Assembly (NCBI RefSeq): GCF_003286125.1 | Contig: NZ_QMED01000015.1 | Coordinates: 1-64,000, forward strand | Length of the DNA stretch: 64,000 bases | Direction: 5' to 3' | DNA from: Algibacillus agarilyticus | GTDB lineage: Bacteria > Pseudomonadota > Gammaproteobacteria > Enterobacterales > Alteromonadaceae | Shown here: in pieces, positions 57,654 to 64,000 of the stretch | How the letters are laid out: each line of letters starts with the position of its first letter | Numbering within the stretch: position 1 is the first letter of the stretch | The notes under the pieces: model-generated | What the model was told of the DNA's origin: nothing | What the model saw: only the letters and a program-made list of their open reading frames with translations | Database searches by the model: none | Translations under genes and position numbers: made by a program

Positions 57654-58778
57654 TTAATTTTTTTTGAGCACTGAGCTGCCCATGGTTAAGCCAATGCTGG
57701 TATTGATCATGATGTCTTGATCGTTTATCAAGGCGGGTTGATTTAAAGCGTCGACAATATTACTTGCGCGTTTATAAGCGGTAATTTCATTACTGACTCG
57801 CGTTAAAATAATGACGAACTCATCACCGCCGAGTCTTGCTACGATATCGCTGTCGCGGGTTGCACTTTCTAACCTGCGTGCCACTATTTTTAAAACCTCA
57901 TCGCCTACGCTATGGCCGTAATGATCATTAATGTATTTAAATTTATCTAAATCAATGAAGAGTAAGGCGCTGTCTTCGACTTTGTCTTTTTCGTGAAGAG
58001 CTTCCATTGCATCGAGTAATGAAGAGCGGTTTTTAAGTTGCGTGAGCGTATCGTGATGCGCAAGGTATTTTAAATAAGCGCTCTCGTTGTATTCGCTGGT
58101 GATGTCTTGGATCAGAATGTAGTAGCTAATTTGATGGCCACGTAAATCTAATTGCTCGTCAACGGCTAATGACAATGTGCGTTTGCGCCCAAGCGGCGTT
58201 ACAATTTCGACGATAAGCCTAAAGTTATCATGGGTTTCATGTGGTGCCTTTTTTTGAGAAAAGTGCTCAAATATTTTATGTAAGCTTTGTTGGTCAAAGG
58301 CACTCAGCCATTGTTTGCCATGTAATTCGTCTTCACCTAGCCCAAGTAGATTAGGGCAATGCACGTTACAGTATTTTAGGTTCCATTCGTAATCGACTTT
58401 GAGTACCCCAACCGGAAAAGCATTGTAAAGCTCATTGACGCGTTTTTCTTCTGGAAAGCCGATTAAAAGTAAATGCATTTCATCTTTAAAATAGACTTCA
58501 TTAAGCGAAATATTGTAACCATGCGCTTCGGAAGATAAGTGACGATGAGCGGGGGAATTAAAGGTGCGCTCAGATTTACTGCGTGCAAATAGTTTTTTTA
58601 TATCGGTCGTGACTTCGGTGGGTAAATTAATGCTGTGCAGAAGGGCTTCGCCTTTTGCATCGTAGAGCACGTAAAAACCGCCTTGCTGATCTATGGTCGT
58701 CAGCAAAAAACTGGTTAAGTCTCCCCTTATTCTACTTTGTGTGCTGCTTAAATTAGCTGAAATTATGTGTTCCGTCAT
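57654..58778 (-). CDS. PAS-GGDEF half of a split GGDEF-EAL protein
   Basis: 374 aa. An N-terminal sensory region (about residues 1-105) and a PAS domain (about 110-225) precede a GGDEF domain with the intact signature RLGGDEFVIIL. The frame ends at SVLKKN-stop, just before the last helix of the GGDEF domain, at a run of eight A. AGGATA precedes the ATG. It is the first gene of the minus-strand signalling operon. Confidence 0.85.
   Translation of the reverse strand: MTEHIISANLSSTQSRIRGDLTSFLLTTIDQQGGFYVLYDAKGEALLHSINLPTEVTTDIKKLFARSKSERTFNSPAHRHLSSEAHGYNISLNEVYFKDEMHLLLIGFPEEKRVNELYNAFPVGVLKVDYEWNLKYCNVHCPNLLGLGEDELHGKQWLSAFDQQSLHKIFEHFSQKKAPHETHDNFRLIVEIVTPLGRKRTLSLAVDEQLDLRGHQISYYILIQDITSEYNESAYLKYLAHHDTLTQLKNRSSLLDAMEALHEKDKVEDSALLFIDLDKFKYINDHYGHSVGDEVLKIVARRLESATRDSDIVARLGGDEFVIILTRVSNEITAYKRASNIVDALNQPALINDQDIMINTSIGLTMGSSVLKKN
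57658..57665 (-). repeat. A8 homopolymer at a frame break
   Basis: Eight T on the plus strand (A8 in the coding strand) fall exactly where the GGDEF and EAL frames part. One more A gives a single 679-codon frame. It could be a slippage switch, transcriptional slippage or a sequencing error. Confidence 0.9.
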
Positions 58779-59056
58779 TTATCCTGACTCCAAACACTAC
58801 AATCTGTATTTTAAATAGAGGTTTAAGTTTATTTAAAGCAAGGTGTTAATCTAACTAATTATAGATGAAATTTAAAAAATCACCTTAATCGATTACGGTT
58901 ACGGTTTTTTTAAACACATGAAAAATAAGAACATAAAACAAGATAAACGCATCTTGAATTTATATAAACACAATAAATATAAGGGTATTACGCTATTCAT
59001 CGCCATATTAGATGCGCTTAGATACGCAATGTATGTGAGATGATCAGAAAATAGCA
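58779..59056. other. gene-free region upstream of rnpB
   Basis: AT-rich stretch between the GGDEF gene start and the rnpB promoter. It must hold the promoter of the signalling operon. No ORF or strong hairpin is seen. Confidence 0.4.
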
Positions 59057-59084
59057 TTGACACAATTAGCCAGAAGACTACAAT
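59057..59084 (+). promoter_or_regulatory. sigma-70 promoter of rnpB
   Basis: TTGACA (59057-59062), 16 nt, then TACAAT (59079-59084), and RNA start about 7 nt later. This is a near-perfect promoter, as expected for a strongly expressed stable RNA. Confidence 0.85.
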
Positions 59085-59091
59085 GCTCGGC

Positions 59092-59485
<394 letters not shown>

Positions 59486-59505
59486 ACCTTCTTTTTTACC
59501 CTTCT

Positions 59506-59523
59506 TACCCAAGTGACTTAGGG
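59506..59523. repeat. intergenic palindrome after rnpB
   Basis: TACCCAAG-TGA-CTTAGGG, an imperfect member of the CAAG..CTTG palindrome family, between rnpB and the convergent lipoprotein gene. Confidence 0.5.
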
Positions 59524-59577
59524 GGATTTAAACTGCTTGTTTTATTCACTCATCCATTTATTTATCTATCTATCCAT

Positions 59578-60180
59578 TTATCTATCTAGTTCGTAATTTC
59601 GATAAAGGTTGTCGATAATGTCACGGGCTTCGTAGCTGTCTATTTGCTCTGGACGTACGCCGCGCCCCATTTTTATTTCTAAAATACTCTCTATTTCACG
59701 GTTACTATCACCAAAACTTAAACCGATCCCCATCTGTGTGCTGGGCTTCGATTGGGTTGTGCAGCCGAGTAAACCACAAGAGCGTGTTGTTGTATGGCCT
59801 GAACGAGCCGAAATAGAACTGCGTGGGCTGGCATTTTCTCGATCAATTAACGTATCGCGCGAAACCACAATAAACCAATCAAACCCTTGGCGGTGAGTGA
59901 GTTCTGCTGCGCGCAATAAAGCAAAGTCCATTGCTTTAATGCGATTATCGCCACGTGCTTTAAAGTGTACGCGGTAGCGTTCATCACTAATGGTCGTTTC
60001 TTGGTAACCATAACCTGAATGTGAAGCGGGTCTATACATAGATTGATTGGTACAACCGGTTAACATTAAAAAGAAAATGGCGCATATTGATGCCGCCATT
60101 GATGTTTTTATAGATGAAGTAATAGATAACGTAATAGATGACACATTGCATGGTTGGGTGGCTGCTAATCGAATATTCAT
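59578..60180 (-). CDS. CC0125/CC1285-type lipoprotein
   Basis: 200 aa. A long signal region ends in lipobox LTGC (Cys about 43), so it is probably a lipoprotein. The body has YRPASHSGYGYQET, YRVHFKARGDNR and AELTHRQGFDWFIVVSRD, typical of the CC0125/CC1285 family of unknown function. A GAGGTG site supports the start at 60180 although the signal peptide could begin at an inner ATG (60099). The stop lies in a CTAT-rich low-complexity stretch. Confidence 0.75.
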   Translation of the reverse strand: MNIRLAATQPCNVSSITLSITSSIKTSMAASICAIFFLMLTGCTNQSMYRPASHSGYGYQETTISDERYRVHFKARGDNRIKAMDFALLRAAELTHRQGFDWFIVVSRDTLIDRENASPRSSISARSGHTTTRSCGLLGCTTQSKPSTQMGIGLSFGDSNREIESILEIKMGRGVRPEQIDSYEARDIIDNLYRNYELDR

Positions 60181-60367
60181 ATTACACCTCGATGCTAAAT
60201 TGATTTTAGCGTTTAGATTAATGGTTATTTTACCGCTACCTTTTTATGTCTGCAGAGGTCTTTTTACGCTTGTTTTTCGGGCTTACTTTTCAGTCGCTCT
60301 TTTTTTGCCATTGTTGGCTAATGGCTTGGGCTTCTGCTTTTTGGTTATATAATTGACCCGCGGTCAT

Positions 60368-61063
60368 TTATTCAATTGCATTACGCATTAAGCCGGAAGC
60401 CGAGGCGGTTTGATATTCACCTTGGTTATTGGCTTTGTCTTGATAAACCGTCGCACTTAATTGCCAGGCATTATTAACGCGACAGGCAATACTTTGTTGA
60501 ATGTTTTGCGAGGTTTTAATATCAAATTGACGGCAATATTGGCCTTGCTGATTAGTAAATGTCAGCTTGGGGTTAATAATATCGCCATTGCTTAAGACTT
60601 GACCTGAACCACTGGTTTTATGATTAAGCACGTTGGCTATTTGTGACCATTGATTAGTCTCGGCTTGAGGTAAAACATTCGCCACGGTAAATCCGACGAG
60701 TAACGCGACACTGGCGGCTAAAGCGACATGTTCTTTGGCTGCGTGTTGTGTGCGCTGCCACCAATTGAGTGACACGACATTTACCGACGTATTAGTTGTA
60801 TTGCCTGTGCTGTTGGCCGTATTCATGTTTATCACGTTGGATTCATCGGGTATCGATGCCAATAAATCGGTTATACCTTGTGGTAACGGTTGGGTATTTA
60901 TTTTTTCATATTGTGCGGCGATCACTTCATCAACCATGGCTAATTCAGCTAAGCGATTGGCCAGTGCCTCATTTTCAATTAGCTGTGCGCGAATAGCTTC
61001 CATTTGTGGTTCGAGTAATTCAGCATCTAAAAAAGCGGATAGCATTTCATCATTTATGTTCAT
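60368..61063 (-). CDS. anti-sigma factor (membrane)
   Basis: 231 aa. The N-terminal MNINDEMLSAFLDAELLEPQ is typical of the anti-sigma domain that binds region 2/4 of ECF sigmas. One membrane helix lies at about residues 112-131 and the C-terminal part is periplasmic. No zinc-binding Cys/His motif is visible. It starts 48 bp after the sigma gene with a GGGAGGAA site. Signal release is probably by regulated proteolysis or conformational change. Confidence 0.83.
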   Translation of the reverse strand: MNINDEMLSAFLDAELLEPQMEAIRAQLIENEALANRLAELAMVDEVIAAQYEKINTQPLPQGITDLLASIPDESNVINMNTANSTGNTTNTSVNVVSLNWWQRTQHAAKEHVALAASVALLVGFTVANVLPQAETNQWSQIANVLNHKTSGSGQVLSNGDIINPKLTFTNQQGQYCRQFDIKTSQNIQQSIACRVNNAWQLSATVYQDKANNQGEYQTASASGLMRNAIE

Positions 61064-61111
61064 GCTGACGTTCCTCCCAAATCATGGTTTAAAAACTGAC
61101 TTAAACTGGCT

Positions 61112-61549
61112 CTAGCGCGCTAATCTACTCATAACCGTACCGATGGGTACGCTCATCGTTTCGGCTACTTCTTTATAAGACATGCCTTGTATCGCTACAA
61201 GAGACAGTATTGAGCGTTGGTCGTCGGGTAAAATGTCCATCGCGGTGTTTATTTCGGCCAACCTCGCTTGGCTTGCGTGTTCTTTTTCAGTGCTTTCAAT
61301 TGTTTCTTCAGCGAGTTCAGGAGCTGTTGTTGCCGTTTGACGCACTTTGCGTGAACGGTATTCATCAATCCATAAATTACGACAAATTTTAAAAAACCAT
61401 TTGTTTAAATCAACATCTGCAGGTACGCCTTTGCTGAGCACTCGCTCGATGGTATTTTGTAATAAATCATCGGCATCATGTTGATTACCCGTTAACGAAA
61501 AGGCAAAACGCCTGATCATGGGAATTAATGTGGTTAGTTGTTTTTTCAT
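61112..61549 (-). CDS. ECF RNA polymerase sigma factor
   Basis: 145 aa, short for the family. Region 2 reads FAFSLTGNQHDADDLLQNTIERVL and WFFKICRNLWIDEYR; region 4 reads ILPDDQRSILSLVAIQGMSYKEVAETMSV and ends IGTVMSRLAR-stop, a little earlier than usual. It is paired with the anti-sigma gene and divergent from a subtilisin-like protease. A GAGGAGA ribosome site precedes the ATG. Confidence 0.88.
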   Translation of the reverse strand: MKKQLTTLIPMIRRFAFSLTGNQHDADDLLQNTIERVLSKGVPADVDLNKWFFKICRNLWIDEYRSRKVRQTATTAPELAEETIESTEKEHASQARLAEINTAMDILPDDQRSILSLVAIQGMSYKEVAETMSVPIGTVMSRLAR

Positions 61550-61574
61550 GTATTTATCTCCTCTACACTAAGAA

Positions 61575-61599
61575 GACGAGCCAGCTTTTATTTTATTCC
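61575..61599 (-). promoter_or_regulatory. candidate ECF promoter of the sigma/anti-sigma operon
   Basis: On the minus strand GGAAT, 16 nt, then CGTC, about 25 bp before the sigma start codon. The pattern matches ECF-type -35/-10 elements and is mirrored on the plus strand. Confidence 0.6.
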
Positions 61600-61617
61600 C
61601 TATTTTTTTAAAAAAAG

Positions 61618-61642
61618 GGAATTTAATATGAGTTGATACGTT
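61618..61642 (+). promoter_or_regulatory. candidate ECF promoter of the S8 peptidase gene
   Basis: GGAAT, 16 nt, then CGTT, about 37 bp before the protease start. It has the same arrangement as the promoter in front of the sigma gene. The two -35 elements form the arms of the palindrome at 61595-61622. Confidence 0.55.
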
Positions 61643-61678
61643 TTATAGTTATATCTGTTTAATATGTGAGAGTGTTGG

Positions 61679-62974
61679 ATGCGTTATTGTAGATTATTTT
61701 GTTTACTTTTGAGTTGCGCGACGTTTTTTTTGCAAGCGAATGTATTGGATGCTCCGGTATTAAATGATGGCTTGCCGTCGTTAACTGAGCCCTTAACCGA
61801 TAAAATTAATAATATAAGCCAAACCATACAAAGTGCCGAGCGTGCAATGGTGCTTGAGCGCATTGCAGAGCAAAGTAAGCAGTTTTCGGCTGCTAGTTTA
61901 GGTTCGTTAGCTGATTTACCGAGGCGTGTTAATATTCCGAGTGTGCAAGGCGAGCCGCTTGTTGAAGTTGAGGTAGAGCACGGTTGGCGAGCGATTGAAC
62001 AAGAATGGTTGGTGATGGTAACCGATCAAGAGCTAAATCAGATCACGTTATTAACCCAAGAAAATATGATTAGCTTGGTGACTCTGTCGCGTTTTGAGCA
62101 ACTTGCGTTAACGTTAATTAAATTTAAAGCCGCAAAAGATTATGATTCATTTAACCAATTAAGTTTGGTGTTGCCGGTGAGTGTGCTTGAAAAATTGGGG
62201 CGTAATCATGTGTACAGTGCTCAAGCTAATCATCATGAAACTAAAAAAAGCACGGCACAAATAAAGGATCATACGGCTCGTTTGCGGGTTAATGCGGTAT
62301 TCCAAGCGCCTATATCAATTGGTATGATTGATACCGCAATTGATTTAACTCACCCCGCTTTTAAAAAAGGCCAAGTTACGAGTCAGCACTTTTTAGCCGA
62401 CGAGCATGTGGCCCCTAAGGCGCATGGCACGGCAGTTGCTGCTTTATTGATCGGTCACAACACCGAACAGCCAGCGTTATTGCCGAATGCAAAATTGTTT
62501 GCCGCTTCGGTATTTCATTCACAAACTGCTTATGCGCAGGGCGCGACCTTGTTTAATTTATTAAATGGTTTGGAATGGTTATTAGCCAATCAAGTGAGTG
62601 TTATTAACATGAGCTTGGCAGGCCCACCTAATCCGATACTTGCCCAAGTGGTTACTCAAGTTCAAAACAAAAATATCACTATTATTGCGGCCGCTGGTAA
62701 TGAAGGCCCCGCTGCGCCGCCGTTATACCCTGCGGTTTATCAAAAAGTGATAACAGCTACCGCGGTTGACGAGCTGCGACAAAGCTATCGTTGGTCTAAT
62801 CGCGGAGAGCACATTGATTACGCCGCTTTTGGTGTCTCAGTGTTAACCGCGAGAGTGGGCAACAAATGGGGACGTGAAAGCGGCACCTCTATCGCAACGC
62901 CAATTGTGAGTGCGTTTGTTGCTTGTGCTAAACATCAATCGCCTCATGATTTTTTGCCTGTATTGCACAGCTAG
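61679..62974 (+). CDS. S8 family serine peptidase (subtilisin-like), exported
   Basis: 431 aa. A signal peptide (to about residue 20) is followed by a long propeptide-like region (about 25-205) and the catalytic domain. The triad is complete: Asp218 (GMIDTAID), His249 (KAHGTAVAA) and Ser404 (SGTSIATP); the oxyanion Asn lies in AAAGNEGP. It ends only 27 residues after the catalytic Ser, with no extra C-terminal domain. It is divergent from the ECF sigma operon and shares its promoter pattern, so it is probably in the same regulon. Confidence 0.88.
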   Translation: MRYCRLFCLLLSCATFFLQANVLDAPVLNDGLPSLTEPLTDKINNISQTIQSAERAMVLERIAEQSKQFSAASLGSLADLPRRVNIPSVQGEPLVEVEVEHGWRAIEQEWLVMVTDQELNQITLLTQENMISLVTLSRFEQLALTLIKFKAAKDYDSFNQLSLVLPVSVLEKLGRNHVYSAQANHHETKKSTAQIKDHTARLRVNAVFQAPISIGMIDTAIDLTHPAFKKGQVTSQHFLADEHVAPKAHGTAVAALLIGHNTEQPALLPNAKLFAASVFHSQTAYAQGATLFNLLNGLEWLLANQVSVINMSLAGPPNPILAQVVTQVQNKNITIIAAAGNEGPAAPPLYPAVYQKVITATAVDELRQSYRWSNRGEHIDYAAFGVSVLTARVGNKWGRESGTSIATPIVSAFVACAKHQSPHDFLPVLHS

Positions 62975-63033
62975 GTGGTTGATCTGCGGAGTGCAGGGCA
63001 TGACCCTATTTTTGGCTTTGGTTTGCTCTCGCC

Positions 63034-63864
63034 TTAATTTTTATGCGGCTTTACTGTTTTAATGCCTTGACCGGTTGCTGCCCAATATATACCGCCATAT
63101 ATATGATTTAAAAAGTCAGGGTTTTCGTAAACGGCGGGTAAATGCCCAAGTGCTGTGTAAAAGCTGCGGCCACCCGCAAAATATTGATACCACGCAATAG
63201 GATGAAATTCGCCCATACCCTTACCTTTTTTATCACCCCAATCGGCCTGTGTGTTGTAACTGTTTTCATCGACGGTGAGTAAATAATATAAATTTTGACT
63301 CTTGGGCTGACTAAATTCATACCATTCATCGGTGAACAATGATGATGTCGGAAAATGCATACCCGGAAATGTCGGATCAATCACATTCAATTGTGCCGTT
63401 TGAATAGTGGGGTGAATAATAAAAGAATGCCCAATTAATTGCTGATACCAGGGCCAATCGGCTTCGGTGTCGGATGCGCTATGAATACCAACAAAGCCTT
63501 TACCCATTTGCATATAAGCTTGCAAGGCCTGTTGCTGCTTGTTGTTTAAAATATCGCCCGACGTTGACAAAAAAACAATGACATCAACATTCGCTAAAAA
63601 ATCTGCGTTAAAGTAGCGACTTTCTTCGTGCCAAATTAAGTTGAAGTGATGTTTGTCACTTAATGTTTGTAGGGCTTTTACTCCAGTTGGTATTGCTTTG
63701 TGATGCCAACCTTGCGTTTTAGTAAAGAGTAAAACGTTAAATTGTTTGCTTGGCAATTGCGTAAAATCAGTTGCGGCATGTGCATGTAAATTAAGCAAAA
63801 AGATGATTGAGAAAAATACACGATAGCTGATACTTTTTAATGATAGTAAATATTGATAAAACAT
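63034..63864 (-). CDS. ThuA-domain exported protein
   Basis: 276 aa with a signal peptide (SIIFLLNLHAHA). The ThuA fold (class I glutamine amidotransferase-like) is seen in FNVLLFTKTQGWHHKAIPTG, VDVIVFLSTSGDILN and GKGFVGIHSASDTEADWPWY, with GGRSFYTALGHLP near the end. ThuA proteins act in oxidation or processing of keto-disaccharides in rhizobia; the periplasmic relatives here are of unknown substrate. Convergent with the peptidase gene. Confidence 0.85.
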   Translation of the reverse strand: MFYQYLLSLKSISYRVFFSIIFLLNLHAHAATDFTQLPSKQFNVLLFTKTQGWHHKAIPTGVKALQTLSDKHHFNLIWHEESRYFNADFLANVDVIVFLSTSGDILNNKQQQALQAYMQMGKGFVGIHSASDTEADWPWYQQLIGHSFIIHPTIQTAQLNVIDPTFPGMHFPTSSLFTDEWYEFSQPKSQNLYYLLTVDENSYNTQADWGDKKGKGMGEFHPIAWYQYFAGGRSFYTALGHLPAVYENPDFLNHIYGGIYWAATGQGIKTVKPHKN

Positions 63865-64000
63865 ATTTTAAATTACCCTTTTCTCTTTTTGTAGTCTATA
63901 TGACTATTATGGGCGTAGCCGTGAGTTTTGACCATCAATTTATGTGATTATTATTTGCTGTTTAAAAGCTAAAACTTGAATCTCTATCTGAAATGACTGA

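Overview
The window looks like a chromosomal segment of a marine gammaproteobacterium of the order Alteromonadales (my guess is a polysaccharide-using relative of Catenovulum or Alteromonas). The reasons are low to moderate GC, gammaproteobacterial gene neighbourhoods (lpoA-yraN-diaA-dolP next to rsmI; rsmD divergent from ftsY-ftsE-ftsX with rpoH nearby; glnA with ntrB-ntrC) and NagB-II/NagK-type N-acetylglucosamine genes as in Shewanella-like bacteria. The taxon is inferred from protein resemblance only.

Layout. 1-3 kb: a membrane-anchored retropepsin-like protein, a GNAT acetyltransferase, an RraB-like protein and TrmL. 3-9 kb (minus strand): a PldB-like lipase and the nitrogen block glnA / DUF4124 / ntrB / ntrC, with a sigma-54 promoter and NtrC-type sites in front of glnA. 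9-16 kb: typA, a small unknown protein, two tandem paralogous small membrane proteins and polA. 16-19 kb: a YfiR-like periplasmic protein paired with a kinase-like membrane protein that lacks a recognisable phospho-acceptor histidine. 19-27 kb: a 3-methyladenine glycosylase-like protein, rsmJ, rsmD, ftsY (with a Glu-Pro repeat), ftsE, ftsX, an EAL-HDOD protein, rpoH and a YkgJ-type protein. 27-35 kb: a lipoprotein alpha-amylase, an esterase, a TetR regulator and the nagK-nagB-II-nagA operon. 35-39.5 kb: dolP, diaA, yraN, lpoA and rsmI.

39.9-46.5 kb holds a complete six-gene ebo cluster in the order eboD-eboC-eboA-eboB-eboE-eboF. This conserved but biochemically unresolved system is linked in other bacteria to export or processing of secondary-metabolite precursors. 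It is followed by ppk2 and a small unknown protein. 48-53 kb is a divergent AraC(PAS) / oxidoreductase / TIM-barrel isomerase / MFS / gluconate-2-dehydrogenase-subunit-3 locus, probably for an unusual sugar or sugar acid. 53-59 kb is a minus-strand signalling operon (GGDEF-EAL, CheB-CheR-PAS, PAS with degenerate GGDEF). Two of its genes are broken in the given sequence, one by an A8 run and one by six copies of a 7-bp repeat; changing the tract length restores a single long frame in each. 59-64 kb: rnpB, a lipoprotein, an ECF sigma/anti-sigma pair divergent from a subtilisin-like protease, and a ThuA-domain protein.

Recurrent small-scale structure includes short tandem repeats (GAGCCA x15 in ftsY, CCTATA x5 after rsmI, ATTAAAG x6 in the CheB-CheR gene), a family of short intergenic palindromes around a CAAG..CTTG core, and several MITE-like elements with inverted ends. 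No tRNA, CRISPR array, prophage or transposase was seen.
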